Assembly: GCF_019931675.1 (NCBI RefSeq)
Contig: NZ_CP082922.1
Span: forward strand, 3,239,001-3,303,000
DNA: 64,000 nt
Source: Nocardioides rotundus
GTDB lineage: Bacteria; Actinomycetota; Actinomycetes; Propionibacteriales; Nocardioidaceae
Direction: 5' to 3'
The number at the start of each line of letters is the position of its first letter. Within the stretch, counting starts at the first letter, position 1. Positions 16,086 to 25,661 of this stretch are shown piece by piece. Under the pieces are notes generated by a model. That model did no database searches. It was given only the letters and a program-made list of their open reading frames with translations, and was not told the DNA's origin. The position numbers were made by a program, and so were the translations under genes.

Positions 16086-17300
16086 ATGCCCCGTCGCGAC
16101 CATCGCATCGACGTGCCCCTCGACCATGCCGACCCCGGCGGCGAGACGATCGGCCTCTACGCCCGCGAGGTGTGGCGCGAGGGCGGGGAGACGCTGCCGT
16201 TCCTCGTCTACCTCCAGGGCGGGCCCGGCTCGGAGAGCCCTCGACCGAACCCGTGGGACCAGCCGGCCTGGATCGACAGGGCGCTGCGGGACTTCCGGCT
16301 GATCCTGCTCGACCAGCGCGGCACCGGGCGCTCCACGCCGATCGGCGGCATCGACCGGATCCCCGGCGACACGGTGCAGGAGAAGGCCGAGCGCCTCACC
16401 CACTACCGCGCGGACGCGATCGTCCGCGACTGCGAGCTGCTGCGCGAGCACCTGGGCGCGGATCGGTGGAGCCTGCTCGGCCAGTCCTTCGGCGGCTTCA
16501 CCTCCACGACGTACCTCTGCCTGGCCCCCGACAGCCTCGCCGCGGTGCACATCACCGGCGGGCTGCCGGCCGTCGGGGTGCCCGCCGACACCGTCTACTC
16601 GGCGACCTACGCGGTAATGCGGGAGAAGTCGCAGCGCTACTTCGACCGTCACCCCGGCGACCGCGACCGCTTCCGTGCCGCGCTCGACCTGGCCCGCGAC
16701 GGCGCGATCACCCTCCCCGGCGGCGATCGCCTGACGCCGGAGCTGCTGCGCACCATCGGCAGCAACCTCGGCATGGACGGCGGCGCGGAGCGGCTGCACT
16801 TCCTGCTCGAGCTCGACCCGATGGCGCCCGCGTTCGCGCACGACGTGCACGCGCTCCTCCCCTTCAGCGCGCGCAACCCGATCTACACCTTCCTGCACGA
16901 GTCCTCCTGCACCGACGGCGGCGCGAGCGGCTGGTCGGCACAGCGGGTCCGGCCCGACGACTTCGAGGCCGACGAGCTGCTGCTGACCGGCGAGCACATC
17001 TACCCGTGGCACTTCGAGCAGCGGGGCGCGCTGCGTCAGTACGCCGACCTCGCGGACCTCCTGGCGGCGCACGAGTGGCCCCGGCTCTACGACGAGGAGG
17101 CGCTGCGTCGGGCCGACGTACCCGTGGCGGCGTGCGTCTACTACGACGACGCGTTCGTGGACCGCGAGCTGTCGCTGCGCACCGCCGGCCTGCTGCCGCG
17201 CGTGCATCCGTGGATCACCAACGAGCACGAGCACAACGGGCTGCGCACCTCCGGCGAGAGCGTGCTGGACCGGCTGATCGGGCTGGCGAAGGGGCTCTGA
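16086..17300 (+). CDS. S33-family alpha/beta hydrolase, prolyl-aminopeptidase-like
   Basis: 404 residues, cytoplasmic. FLVYLQGGPGSESPRP is the oxyanion segment HGGPG of proline iminopeptidases, LILLDQRGTGRS follows, and the nucleophile is in LLGQSFGGF (about residue 133). A candidate Asp lies in YYDDAFVDRE and the His in TNEHEHNGLR. The family releases N-terminal proline or small substituents from peptides. HGGPG is changed to QGGPG here, as in a subset of actinobacterial members. It follows the MFS gene by 16 bases on the same strand and may be co-transcribed. Confidence 0.85.
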   Translation: MPRRDHRIDVPLDHADPGGETIGLYAREVWREGGETLPFLVYLQGGPGSESPRPNPWDQPAWIDRALRDFRLILLDQRGTGRSTPIGGIDRIPGDTVQEKAERLTHYRADAIVRDCELLREHLGADRWSLLGQSFGGFTSTTYLCLAPDSLAAVHITGGLPAVGVPADTVYSATYAVMREKSQRYFDRHPGDRDRFRAALDLARDGAITLPGGDRLTPELLRTIGSNLGMDGGAERLHFLLELDPMAPAFAHDVHALLPFSARNPIYTFLHESSCTDGGASGWSAQRVRPDDFEADELLLTGEHIYPWHFEQRGALRQYADLADLLAAHEWPRLYDEEALRRADVPVAACVYYDDAFVDRELSLRTAGLLPRVHPWITNEHEHNGLRTSGESVLDRLIGLAKGL

Positions 17301-17302
17301 GG

Positions 17303-18625
17303 TCAGCGCACCAGGCAGGGCCGCTTGGGGTCGAAGGCCCAGTCGGGCACGAGGTACTGCATCGCCGCCGCGTCGTCGCGCGCGCCGAGGCCGTGCGCTC
17401 GATAGAGCTCGTGCGCCTCGGCCACCCGGTCCCGGTCCAGGGTCACGCCCAGGCCTGGCTCGGTCGGCACCCGGATGGCGCCGCCCTCGATCCGCAGCGG
17501 GTCGACGGTGAGGCCCTGTCCGTCCTGCCAGATCCAGTGGGTGTCCAGCGCGGTGATCTCCCCCGGCGCGGCCGCGCCGACGTGGGTGAACATCGCCAGC
17601 GACACGTCGAAGTGGTTGTTGGAGTGCGAGCCCCAGGTGAGCCCGAAGTCGTGGCAGAGCTGGGCCACCCGGACCGACCCGGCCATGGTCCAGAAGTGCG
17701 GGTCGGCCAGCGGGATGTCGACCGCGTCGGTCCGCACCGCGTGCGCCATCTGCCGCCAGTCGGTGGCGATCATGTTGGTCGCCGTCCGCAGCCCGGTCGC
17801 GCGCTTGAACTCCGCCATCACCTCGCGACCGGAGAACCCGCCCTCGGCGCCGCACGGGTCCTCGGCATAGGCGAGCACGTCGCCGGCATCGCGCAGCAGC
17901 CGGACGGCGTCGGCCAGCAGCCACCCGCCGTTGGGGTCGAGGGTGATCCGCGCGTCGGGGAAGCGCTCGTGCAGCGCGGTGACCGCGGCGACCTCCTCCT
18001 CACCGGGCAGCACGCCGCCCTTGAGCTTGAAGTCGGCGAAGCCGTAGCGGTCGCGGGCGGCCTCGGCGAGGCGTACGACGGCCTCGGGGGTCAGCGCCTC
18101 CTCGCGTCGCAGCCGCTCCCAGTCGTCGGCGCCGGCCGGCTCGCGGAGGTAGGGCAGGTCGGTGCGGTCGGAGTCGCCGACGTAGAACAGGTAGCCCAGC
18201 ATCGGCACCGTCTCGCGCTGCTGGCCGTCGCCGAGCAGCTCCGCAACCGGGACACCCTGCGATTGACCGGCCAGGTCGAGCAGGGCGGACTCCAGCGCGG
18301 TCACCGCGTGCACGGTGGTGCGCAGGTCGAAGGTCTGCAGGCCCCGGCCGCCGGCGTCGCGGTCGGCGTACGCCGTCGCCACCTCCCGCAGCAGCGAGCG
18401 GTAGCGCAGCACCGGCCGGCCGACGAGCAGGTCGGCGGCGTCGGCGATGGTGGCGGCGATCGCCTCGCCGCCCGGGACCTCGCCGACGCCCTCGCGACCC
18501 TCGGAGTCGGTGACGATGGCGAGGTTCCGGGTGAAGAACGGGCCGTGCGCGCCGCTGAGGTTCAGCAGCATCGAGTCGTGCCCGGCGACCGGCACGACCT
18601 CGACCTTCGCGATGGTGGCGGTCAC
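17303..18625 (-). CDS. gudD: D-glucarate dehydratase
   Basis: 440 residues, enolase superfamily. [16 protein letters not shown], the loop [13 protein letters not shown] with its KxK pair, metal ligands in ITLDPNGGW and YAEDPCG, the Asn in TNMIATDW and the catalytic His in [12 protein letters not shown] all match glucarate dehydratase. It removes water from D-glucarate to give 5-dehydro-4-deoxy-D-glucarate. GTG 18625 overlaps the aldehyde dehydrogenase stop (GTGA), making it the last gene of the operon kdgD-KGSADH-gudD. The length is normal for the family. It converges on the S33 gene with 2 bases between them. Confidence 0.93.
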   Translation of the reverse strand: MTATIAKVEVVPVAGHDSMLLNLSGAHGPFFTRNLAIVTDSEGREGVGEVPGGEAIAATIADAADLLVGRPVLRYRSLLREVATAYADRDAGGRGLQTFDLRTTVHAVTALESALLDLAGQSQGVPVAELLGDGQQRETVPMLGYLFYVGDSDRTDLPYLREPAGADDWERLRREEALTPEAVVRLAEAARDRYGFADFKLKGGVLPGEEEVAAVTALHERFPDARITLDPNGGWLLADAVRLLRDAGDVLAYAEDPCGAEGGFSGREVMAEFKRATGLRTATNMIATDWRQMAHAVRTDAVDIPLADPHFWTMAGSVRVAQLCHDFGLTWGSHSNNHFDVSLAMFTHVGAAAPGEITALDTHWIWQDGQGLTVDPLRIEGGAIRVPTEPGLGVTLDRDRVAEAHELYRAHGLGARDDAAAMQYLVPDWAFDPKRPCLVR

Positions 18626-20115
18626 GTCTCGAGCGTCCCGTCGACGCGGCGGGTCAGGCCCCACGGGTTGGCGTCGCGGACCGCGTCGGGCAGCAGCGCC
18701 TCCGGCACGTCCTGGTAGGCGACCGGCCGCTGGAAGCGCTCGATCGCCAGGCTGCCGACGCTGGTGGTGCGGGCGTCGGACGTGGCCGGGTAGGGGCCGC
18801 CGTGGACCATCGCGTGGCCCACCTCGACACCGGTCGGCCAGCCGTTGAAGAGGATCCGGCCGACCTTCTCCTCCAGCACGGGCAGCAGCTCGCGCGCGAG
18901 CTCGACGTCGCCGTCGTCGTCCGCGTCGGCGTGCACGGTCGCCGTCAGCTGGCCCTCCAGGCCGCGCAGCCGCGGCAGGAGGTCCTCGAGGGCGTCGTAC
19001 CGCACCACGACACCGGCGGAGCCGAACACCTCGTCGGTGACCGGCACCTCCAGGACGCTGGACTCGACGACCTGCGGGGCGGGGGCGTTCTCGCCGCCCT
19101 CGTTGCCCTGCCCGACGACGCGGACGCCGTCGAGCTCGCGCAGGGTGGCGGCGCCGCTGCGGTAGGCCTCGGCGATCTCCGGCGTGAGCATCTGCTGGCC
19201 GGTGGCCTCCGCGACCGCCGCACCTGCGGCGCGCAGGAAGGCGTCGCCCGCCTCCCCGGCAGGGAGGAACATCAGGCCCGGGTTGGTGCAGAACTGGCCC
19301 GCGCCCAGGGTGAGGCTGCCGACGTACGCCGTGGCGAGCGCGTCGATGTCGGCCCGCTCGAGCGCGCCGGGGAGGACGACGACCGGGTTGATCGCCGACA
19401 TCTCGGCGGAGACCGGGATCGGGACCGGACGCTCGGCCGCGGTCTGGGCGATGGCGAGACCACCGCGCCGGGAGCCGGTGAAGCCGACCGCGGTGATCCG
19501 CGGGTCGCGGACCAGCTCCTGGCCGGTCTCGGTGCCGCCGAGGACGAAGGAGAAGACGCCCGCCGGGAGACCGGCCTGCTCGACGGCCCGGACGATCGCG
19601 CGGGCGACCAGAGTGCCGGTGACCGGGTGCGCCGGGTGGCCCTTCACCACCACCGGGCAGCCGGCCGCGAGCGCGGAGGCGGTGTCGCCGCCGGCGGTGG
19701 AGAACGCGAGGGGGAAGTTGCTGGCGCCGAAGACGGCGACCGGGCCGAGCGGGACCATGCGCTGCCGGATGTCGGGGCGCGGCAGCGGCTCGCGGTCGGG
19801 CATCGCGGGGTCGATCCGGACGCCGAGGTGGTCGCCCTGGCGCACGACGCGGGCGAACATCCGCAGCTGGCCCGTGGTACGACCGACCTCGCCGGTGATG
19901 CGCGCCTCGGGCAGGCCGCTCTCGCGGACGGCGGCCTCGATGATCGGCTCCTTGTCGGCCTCGATCTCCGCGGCGACCGTCTCCAGGAAGTCGGCGCGCT
20001 GGTCGGGAGTGGTGGTGCGGTAGGTCGCGAACGCCTCCGCGGCGGCCGCGCAGGCGGCGGCGACGTCGGCGGTGGGCTGCTCGGTGCCGGCGATGATGGA
20101 CGTGGCCTCGGTCAT
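18622..20115 (-). CDS. 2,5-dioxovalerate (alpha-ketoglutarate semialdehyde) dehydrogenase
   Basis: 497 residues, aldehyde dehydrogenase superfamily. [20 protein letters not shown] and VVKGHPAHP form the NADP site, [12 protein letters not shown] holds the general base Glu, and [11 protein letters not shown] the catalytic Cys. The ASNFPLAFS and HPAHP blocks are characteristic of the ketoglutaric semialdehyde dehydrogenases that finish glucarate and galactarate breakdown to 2-oxoglutarate. GGAGAGG precedes the ATG. It lies between kdgD and gudD in the same operon, which fits this role exactly. Confidence 0.92.
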   Translation of the reverse strand: MTEATSIIAGTEQPTADVAAACAAAAEAFATYRTTTPDQRADFLETVAAEIEADKEPIIEAAVRESGLPEARITGEVGRTTGQLRMFARVVRQGDHLGVRIDPAMPDREPLPRPDIRQRMVPLGPVAVFGASNFPLAFSTAGGDTASALAAGCPVVVKGHPAHPVTGTLVARAIVRAVEQAGLPAGVFSFVLGGTETGQELVRDPRITAVGFTGSRRGGLAIAQTAAERPVPIPVSAEMSAINPVVVLPGALERADIDALATAYVGSLTLGAGQFCTNPGLMFLPAGEAGDAFLRAAGAAVAEATGQQMLTPEIAEAYRSGAATLRELDGVRVVGQGNEGGENAPAPQVVESSVLEVPVTDEVFGSAGVVVRYDALEDLLPRLRGLEGQLTATVHADADDDGDVELARELLPVLEEKVGRILFNGWPTGVEVGHAMVHGGPYPATSDARTTSVGSLAIERFQRPVAYQDVPEALLPDAVRDANPWGLTRRVDGTLET

Positions 20116-20138
20116 GGGGGAAACCTCTCCGGTTCGGG

Positions 20139-21053
20139 TCAGGAGACTCGGGTGATGAGCTCGCGCAGGTTGTCCTGCTCCTCCTGGCTCAGGTCGGTGA
20201 GCGGCGGCCGGACCGGCCCCGCGGGGCGGCCGATCGCGGCGAGCCCGGCCTTGACGATCGACACCGCGTAGCCGGGGGTCCGGTCACGGATGTCGAGGTA
20301 GGGGATCACGAACTCGTTGAGCCGACGGTAGACCTCCTCGCGGTCCTCGGCGCGCACGGCCTCGTAGAACTCGACCGCCCAGCCGGGGAGGAAGTTGAAC
20401 AGCGCGCTGGAGTAGGTGCTCACACCGAGCTGGAGCAGCGGCAGCGCGAAGGTCTCCGCGGTGGGCAGCCCGCCGATGTAGGTGAGCCGGTCGCCGACGC
20501 GGGCGTAGGTGCGGGTCATCTGCTCGACGTTGCCGACGCCGTCCTTGAAACCGATCAGGTTGGGGTTGCGGTCGGCCACCTCGGCGACGGAGACGTCGCG
20601 CAGGACCGCGTTGGCCCGGGAGTAGACGACCACGCCGAGGCCGGTGGCGGCGCAGACCTGGCTGACGTGCTCGACCAGGCCGCGCTGGCCCGCCTCGGTG
20701 AGGTACGGCGGCATCAGGAGCAGCCCGTCCGCGCCCGCTTCCTCGGCCGCCTGGGCCTGGGTGATCGCGTTCTTGGTGTTGCCGGTGGCCGACGCGATGA
20801 CGGGTACGGCGCCCGCGACCTCCTGGACCGCCGTACGGACCACCGTGTCGGTCTCCTCCAGGGTCAGGCTGAAGCCCTCGCCGGTGCCGCCGGCGGCGAA
20901 GAGCCCGGCGACGGGGTACTCCGCCAGCCAGGACAGGTGCTTGCGGTAGCCCGCCTCGTCGAACTCCAGGTCGTCGGTGAAGTGGGTGACCGGGAAGGAC
21001 AGCAGCCCGCTCTTGAGCTGGGCGGCCAGGTCGGTGGGGCTGTAGTCGGTCAC
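20139..21053 (-). CDS. kdgD: 5-dehydro-4-deoxyglucarate dehydratase
   Basis: 304 residues, dihydrodipicolinate synthase / N-acetylneuraminate lyase family. [12 protein letters not shown] is the substrate-carboxylate loop, VVVYSRANA supplies the Tyr, and IGFKDGVGN the Schiff-base Lys. The closing [13 protein letters not shown] is typical of KdgD. It dehydrates and decarboxylates 5-dehydro-4-deoxy-glucarate to 2,5-dioxovalerate. GTG 21053 is chosen because AAGGAA lies eight bases upstream; earlier in-frame starts run into the promoter. It is the first gene of the glucarate operon, behind a promoter shared with tctC. Confidence 0.93.
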   Translation of the reverse strand: MTDYSPTDLAAQLKSGLLSFPVTHFTDDLEFDEAGYRKHLSWLAEYPVAGLFAAGGTGEGFSLTLEETDTVVRTAVQEVAGAVPVIASATGNTKNAITQAQAAEEAGADGLLLMPPYLTEAGQRGLVEHVSQVCAATGLGVVVYSRANAVLRDVSVAEVADRNPNLIGFKDGVGNVEQMTRTYARVGDRLTYIGGLPTAETFALPLLQLGVSTYSSALFNFLPGWAVEFYEAVRAEDREEVYRRLNEFVIPYLDIRDRTPGYAVSIVKAGLAAIGRPAGPVRPPLTDLSQEEQDNLRELITRVS

Positions 21054-21090
21054 GTCGCGTTCCTTCACTGGTGGCGGGCGATGCCCACAC

Positions 21091-21144
21091 GCTAGGAACG
21101 GTGCACGATGCCTGTCCAAGCCCGATTTTGGATTGGCTGATGCC
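21091..21144 (-). promoter_or_regulatory. kdgD promoter with regulon operator
   Basis: On the minus strand a block with AAATCGGGCTTGGAC (21114-21128) is followed after 19 bases by a TAGCGT -10 box (21089-21094). TTGGAC (21114-21119) would be the -35. The block from 21107 to 21144 matches 24535-24572 upstream of tctC at nearly every base and in the same orientation to the gene. A common regulator, probably the LysR at 23598-24509, is inferred. Confidence 0.7.
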
Positions 21145-21245
21145 CTCCGGGTATCACTCCCCACGCCCATCGGCCTCCGCACCCGGGCGGGTGCATTTCT
21201 GCACACGGCGCGGGGGCTTTCACCAGGATCGCCCCTCCCGGACGG

Positions 21246-21977
21246 TCAATCGGCTTGCGTTCGCGCGGCGATGCCGATCACCACGTCATGAACGAGCGAC
21301 ACGTCTTGATGGACGTGCAGCCCGAGATCCACGATCCGCCCGTCTTGTGGATGCCACTCCCGCTCGGGCTGGCTTCGCCCCAGGATCGGATCCAATGCAT
21401 CGATCGTGGGCTTCCACAGATTCAGCCAGTTCCGACCCGGTCCAGTTGCGAAGGCGATCTGCAGTTGCACGTCACCCTCGGGCAGCTCATCGGCCGTGCT
21501 CACGGCGTCGCGGACCTTCTCTTTGTAAGCCCTGGTGTCCGCAGCCACGCTCGTGCGAACGGCATGGACGTCTGCCGGGCTGGAGGTCTCCTCAGCAGGC
21601 TCGGCGGCAATGGTTGACACGGCGGCATGACGCTTGGCGCACCAGACCGAAACCAGGTGACCGTTGCGCAACCGGCTCGCCACAGGAAGGCCGTAGTTGT
21701 CGAGGTCGGCAGCTGCGTGAAGGGAGCGGCCCGCCGGGAGACCGACGTTCAGTGCCAACGTCCAGGGAGCGCTGTTTGCTGCCGAATCGGCGATGAGCTC
21801 CGCCGTGTCGTCCAGATACTCTCTGAGTCTGACTTGGTCCGGGTCCGTGGCCCGATTCCAACTGGAGGGGCGCGGCTCCTTGCGTAGCGCATGCCCGCCA
21901 ACTTCGGGCCTGCGGTACCAGCGCAGGAAACGAGCGAGAGCCTGCTCGTCGGTACTGCCTGAGACCTGTCGAACCAT
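21246..21977 (-). CDS. hypothetical protein
   Basis: 243 residues, not recognised. Visible features are an N-terminal ALARFLRWYRRPEVGG, a middle with LASRLRNGHLVSVWCAK-type mixed strands, and a C-terminal NWLNLWKPTIDALDPILG followed by DGRIVDLGLHVHQDVSLVHD. There is no signal peptide and no membrane segment. ATG 21977 is preferred over 22019 because GGAGG lies seven bases upstream. Codon use is less GC-biased than in the flanking operons and it lies next to a DUF222 element, so it may be an acquired gene. It is on the same strand as, and downstream of, the DUF222 gene. Confidence 0.6.
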   Translation of the reverse strand: MVRQVSGSTDEQALARFLRWYRRPEVGGHALRKEPRPSSWNRATDPDQVRLREYLDDTAELIADSAANSAPWTLALNVGLPAGRSLHAAADLDNYGLPVASRLRNGHLVSVWCAKRHAAVSTIAAEPAEETSSPADVHAVRTSVAADTRAYKEKVRDAVSTADELPEGDVQLQIAFATGPGRNWLNLWKPTIDALDPILGRSQPEREWHPQDGRIVDLGLHVHQDVSLVHDVVIGIAARTQAD

Positions 21978-22078
21978 TACTTGACCTCCGCGGACCGCCC
22001 CGACAGTACCGCCTTCCATACTGCAGGCGCCGGATGCCGCCCAGCCGTCTTCACACGGGTCGCGTGGACTCCTCTCCG

Positions 22079-22099
22079 CTGGTGGAGCTTGTCGAGACC
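22079..22099 (+). repeat. left inverted repeat flanking the DUF222 gene
   Basis: CTGGTGGAGCTTGTCGAGACC is the inverted form of the sequence at 23543-23563, with two mismatches over 21 positions. Confidence 0.7.
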
Positions 22100-22122
22100 A
22101 GTCTTCGTCGGTAGGTGGCTGC

Positions 22123-23433
22123 TCACGTGCGTCGGGTGAAGCGGACTTTGCCGTGTTTGTCGAGGTGGTGCTGGTAGGCGGGGTCGTGGATCATCTGGTG
22201 GTGAGAGGGGCAGTAGAACCGGCCGTCTTTCACGCTGGTGGAGCCGCCCTTCGACCACGGTGTCTCATGATGGGCCTGGCACTTGTCGGCGGGCATGTCG
22301 CAGCCCGCGGCGGAGCAGCCGCCGTCGCGGACACCCATGGCGATCCGTTGCGCGGGGGTGTGGAACCGGCGCCGGCGGCCCATGTCCAACACCACCGAGG
22401 GTCCGCCGAGGACGATCGGGATGATCCCGGCCTCGCAGGCCAGGCGTCGGGCTTGGCCGGCGGTGATCTTGGACCCGGTGTCCAGGGATGCTGCCTTCAA
22501 CCCGCCCAGCAGGGTCTCCAGCTCCATGGTCACCACCACGGTCGCGGATATCCCGCCGCTGGTGGGGAGGGTGTCGGCGGGGCGGGACTCGATCAGCTCG
22601 CAGAACGCCTCACCCAGCCCCGTGCGCGACAGCGGCCGGTGCCGCTGGGCCTGGACCGGGTCGACCGCACCGTCCACGGCGTCCGCGTCGTGGTCGCTGT
22701 GTCCAGCTGCGGGCTGTGCCGGTTGGGTGGTGTGTTTGGACCAGGCGATCGCGTGGACCTGGCGGCGCAGCATCTCCCCCTGCGCCGTGGGGAGGGTGAA
22801 CCAGCCCCGCATGGTGCCGTCACCGGAGTCCCGGATCCCGAACCCGACCCGCTCCCGCGCGGCGCGCTCTTCGGCCTCCAGACGCTTGGCCTCCTCGGCG
22901 TCCGCGGCCGCGGGGTCGACCACCTCCAACAGCCGCCGCCCCAGCACCCGCAGGTCCTTGGCGTCGTGATCGGCCGCCAGGTCCAGCATCCGCTCCGTGG
23001 CGGCGGGCAGCACCCACGCCTCCGCATCCTCCGGCACCTGCTCCAACGCCTCGGTGATCGCGCGGGCCTGGTCGGTCAGGATCCGACCCGACTCCAACGC
23101 CTCGGCGACCGCGGGGTGGGCCTCGACCTGGGTCGCCAACCGCCGGAGCGCGTGCGCGTCGCGGCGGACCATCCGCATCCGGTGGGCCCACCAGTTCGTC
23201 GTCGACGTCGCGCCGGTCTCCAGACCGGTCTCCACCGACTCGGCCTGGCGCAGCACCCGCAACAACAGCGCATCGGCCTGCGCCCGGGCCCGGGTCAACG
23301 CCTCCAACACCTCCCCGGCCTCCTCCGCGGCCATGGACCACACCGGCACCCCGGCCGCCTGCGAGAGTTCGGTCTCGATGCGCGCGACCGCAGCGGCCAC
23401 CGGGTGGCTCGGATGCAGCGGCTTGGTCGACAT
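22123..23433 (-). CDS. DUF222 / 13E12-type HNH endonuclease domain protein
   Basis: 436 residues. The DUF222 helical domain (about 15-330) contains EVLEALTRARAQADALLLRV and ARAITEALEQVP. The C-terminal HNH motif is GCSAAGCDMPADKCQAHHE, TPWSKGGSTSVKDGRFYC and PSHHQMIH. It is clearly related to the gene at 13345-14799 but not a recent copy. ATG 23433 is chosen because the upstream extension to 23553 runs through the right inverted repeat. Nearly matching 21-bp inverted repeats lie on each side, which suggests that gene and repeats form one unit. The function is unknown. Confidence 0.85.
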   Translation of the reverse strand: MSTKPLHPSHPVAAAVARIETELSQAAGVPVWSMAAEEAGEVLEALTRARAQADALLLRVLRQAESVETGLETGATSTTNWWAHRMRMVRRDAHALRRLATQVEAHPAVAEALESGRILTDQARAITEALEQVPEDAEAWVLPAATERMLDLAADHDAKDLRVLGRRLLEVVDPAAADAEEAKRLEAEERAARERVGFGIRDSGDGTMRGWFTLPTAQGEMLRRQVHAIAWSKHTTQPAQPAAGHSDHDADAVDGAVDPVQAQRHRPLSRTGLGEAFCELIESRPADTLPTSGGISATVVVTMELETLLGGLKAASLDTGSKITAGQARRLACEAGIIPIVLGGPSVVLDMGRRRRFHTPAQRIAMGVRDGGCSAAGCDMPADKCQAHHETPWSKGGSTSVKDGRFYCPSHHQMIHDPAYQHHLDKHGKVRFTRRT

Positions 23434-23542
23434 ACCCGGACTCTTCCAGGCGCCACCGACACTCCCACCCGGCAAACGACCCTCATCCACACCGATCCGG
23501 GTCACGATCAGGTAACGGGCGCCAAACCGTCCCGACCCGGGT

Positions 23543-23564
23543 GGTCTCGACAAGCTCGACCACC
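23543..23564 (+). repeat. right inverted repeat flanking the DUF222 gene
   Basis: GGTCTCGACAAGCTCGACCA (23543-23562) is the inverted partner of 22079-22099. A third, related copy starts at 29396. Confidence 0.7.
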
Positions 23565-23597
23565 GACAGCAGCTCGACCACCGGGCGCCCGTGGGCC

Positions 23598-24509
23598 TCA
23601 GCCCGCGACGCTCTCCACGACCCCGAGCACCCGGCGTACGACCGGGGTGACGGCCTCGCGCGACCAGATCGCGTGCAGCTCGACCGGGCGCTCGGGGTCG
23701 ACGTCGAGGCGGGTGTCGCCGCCCCCGTGGTCGAGCGGGACGAACGCGACCCCGGCGACCCCCAGCGACGCGGCGGAGGCGGGAGCGAGCGCGACGCCCC
23801 GGTCGGCAGCGACCAGCAGGATCGCGGTGAGCACCTGGTGCACCCGCTGCTCGATCCGCGGGTGCGCGTTGGCGAGGAACCGCACGGTCAGCTCGTGGAA
23901 GTACCGCGACTGGTCGGGGTGATAGCCGATGACCGCCAGCCCCTCGAAGTCGGCCGGCGTGAGCGGGCGGCCCAGCCCGGAGAGCGGCGAGCCCTCCGGC
24001 ACGACCGCCATGAGCGGCTCGCGCAACACCACCCGCGAGCGCAGCAGCTCGGTGTCGAAGGGCGGCCGGGCCAGCCCGATGTCCAGCTCGCCCCGGCGGA
24101 TCCCCTCGACCTGGGCGTTGGTCACCCGCTCGGACAGCAGCACGTCCACGTCGGGCAGCTCGGCGGCCAGCCGGCGCAGCAGCGGGCCCAGGAGGGAGAT
24201 CGCGGAGACGGCGGTGAAACCGATGCGTACGACGCCCGCGGCGCCGGCGTCCACCCTCCGCGCCAGGTCCCCGGCTCCCTCGACCAGGGTGAGCAGGCGG
24301 TAGGCCTCGTCGAGGAACGCCACCCCGGCCCCGGTCAGCTCGACCCGTCGGTTGTCCCGCTCCAGCAGCTGGGCACCCACGGTCCGCTCCAGTTTCTGGA
24401 TCTGGCGGGAGAGCGGCGGCTGGGTCATCTGCAGCCGCTCCGCCGCCCGCCCGAAGTGCAGCTCCTCCGCGACGGCGACGAAGGCGCGGACCTGGTCCAA
24501 GGTGAGCAC
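23598..24509 (-). CDS. LysR-family regulator of the glucarate/TTT-transporter genes
   Basis: 303 residues. The N-terminal winged helix (LDQVRAFVAVAEELHFGRAA, TQPPLSRQIQKLE, GAQLLERDNRRVELTGAG) and the two-lobed effector domain (IGFTAVSAISLLGPLL, ELDIGLARPP, ADRGVALAPAS) are those of BenM/CatM-like LysR proteins. It is divergent from tctC and its intergenic region contains the operator shared with kdgD. I infer that it senses an aldarate or a pathway intermediate and activates both operons. The GTG start sits six bases after a TAGGGT box, so its own transcript is probably leaderless. Confidence 0.88.
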   Translation of the reverse strand: MLTLDQVRAFVAVAEELHFGRAAERLQMTQPPLSRQIQKLERTVGAQLLERDNRRVELTGAGVAFLDEAYRLLTLVEGAGDLARRVDAGAAGVVRIGFTAVSAISLLGPLLRRLAAELPDVDVLLSERVTNAQVEGIRRGELDIGLARPPFDTELLRSRVVLREPLMAVVPEGSPLSGLGRPLTPADFEGLAVIGYHPDQSRYFHELTVRFLANAHPRIEQRVHQVLTAILLVAADRGVALAPASAASLGVAGVAFVPLDHGGGDTRLDVDPERPVELHAIWSREAVTPVVRRVLGVVESVAG

Positions 24510-24515
24510 GCCGCG

Positions 24516-24521
24516 ACCCTA
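24516..24521 (-). promoter_or_regulatory. -10 box of the LysR leaderless promoter
   Basis: On the minus strand TAGGGT is followed by six bases and the GTG at 24509. This supports that start and places the autoregulated promoter beside the tctC operator. Confidence 0.5.
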
Positions 24522-24534
24522 CGATGCACGACGT

Positions 24535-24589
24535 ATATCAGTCCATGCGAAATCGGGCTTGGACGGGCATCATCGCCCGAACCTAGTGT
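24535..24589 (+). promoter_or_regulatory. tctC promoter with regulon operator
   Basis: TATCAGTCCATGCGAAATCG (24535-24554) and GGGCTTGGACGGGCATC (24555-24571) match the kdgD upstream block. TTGGAC (24559-24564) and TAGTGT (24584-24589) form a -35/-10 pair 19 bases apart. The distances and orientation are the same as for kdgD. AAATCGGGC directly overlaps the -35 region. Confidence 0.7.
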
Positions 24590-24633
24590 CGGGCCTCACA
24601 CCCCTCTCGGGCCCAGAACCCAAGGAGTCCCCG

Positions 24634-25632
24634 ATGCGCAAGCAGCACCTGAGCCTCGCGGCCGTGGCCGCCGCCGCGACCCTCACCCTGTCCGCCTGTG
24701 GCGGCGTCGAGACGACCACCGGCGGCGGGGGCGGGGGCGACTACCCGTCCGGCTCGGTGGAGATGTACGTCGGCGCGTCGGCCGGCGGCTCCAGCGACCT
24801 GATCTCCCGCGCGGTCTCGACCGGCCTGTCCGACGAGCTCGGCCAGTCCTTCCCGGTGATCAACAACGAGGGCGCCAACGGCGCGCTCGCGGCGGCAAAG
24901 GTGCAGAAGGCGGCACCCGACGGCTCGACCATCGCAATCCAGAACGCCTCACTCTTCGCGATCACCCCGCTGGCGGTGTCCCCGGACGAGGTCACCAACC
25001 TGGACGACTTCGACGTGGTCGGCGGCGTCTCCCGCGACGACTACGTGATGGTCACGAACAAGCAGACCGGCTGGACCTCCCTGGACGACATCAAGAACGC
25101 CGACCAGAAGATCACCTACGGCACCACCGGCGTCGGCACCGGGTCGCAGCTCGCCTGCGCGCTGACCTTCTCCACCGCCGACGTCGACTCCGAGCCGGTG
25201 CCGTTCGACGGCGGCTCGCCCGCGCTCACCGCGCTGCTGGGCAACCAGGTCGACACCGCCTGCCTGCAGGTCGGCGAGGCCCGGGAGAACATCGAGTCCG
25301 GCAAGCTCACCGCCCTCTCCGTCTTCAGCCCCGAGCGGATCGACTACCTGCCCGACGTGCCCACCGCCACCGAGCAGGGCCTGGACGTCGAGGTCTACCA
25401 GTACCGCTTCATGACCACGCCCAAGGGCACCCCCGACGACGTGAAGAGCACGATCGCCGACGCGATGCAGAAGACCTTCCAGACCGACGCCTACAAGCAG
25501 TTCAACGAGCAGAACTCGCTGACCCCGATGGAGATCAGTGGCGAGGAGGTCGTCCAGCAGGTCGAGTCGGACAAGAAGCGCTACGCCGACCTGGTCGAGC
25601 AGTACGGCATCGACCTGGGCGACGCGAGCTGA
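24634..25632 (+). CDS. TctC-type tricarboxylate transporter substrate-binding lipoprotein
   Basis: 332 residues. A lipoprotein signal (LSLAAVAAAATLTLSAC, Cys22) is followed by a Gly-rich tether and the TctC/BugT fold: VGASAGGSSDLISRAV, NNEGANGALAAAKVQKAAPDG, TYGTTGVGTGSQL and LPDVPTATEQGLDVEV. It captures the substrate outside the membrane for the TctAB permease. Since it is co-regulated with the glucarate operon, the ligand is probably an aldarate and not citrate. AAGGAG precedes ATG 24634. The much longer upstream open frame crosses the promoter. Confidence 0.9.
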   Translation: MRKQHLSLAAVAAAATLTLSACGGVETTTGGGGGGDYPSGSVEMYVGASAGGSSDLISRAVSTGLSDELGQSFPVINNEGANGALAAAKVQKAAPDGSTIAIQNASLFAITPLAVSPDEVTNLDDFDVVGGVSRDDYVMVTNKQTGWTSLDDIKNADQKITYGTTGVGTGSQLACALTFSTADVDSEPVPFDGGSPALTALLGNQVDTACLQVGEARENIESGKLTALSVFSPERIDYLPDVPTATEQGLDVEVYQYRFMTTPKGTPDDVKSTIADAMQKTFQTDAYKQFNEQNSLTPMEISGEEVVQQVESDKKRYADLVEQYGIDLGDAS

Positions 25633-25661
25633 TGAGCCGGACGAGTGTGAAGGACCGACCG

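Noticed and set aside
22123..23433. The DUF222/HNH gene as a transposase or a homing endonuclease
   Set aside because: No transposase motif, target-site duplication or interrupted host gene is visible. The flanking repeats are noted, but no mobility claim is made.
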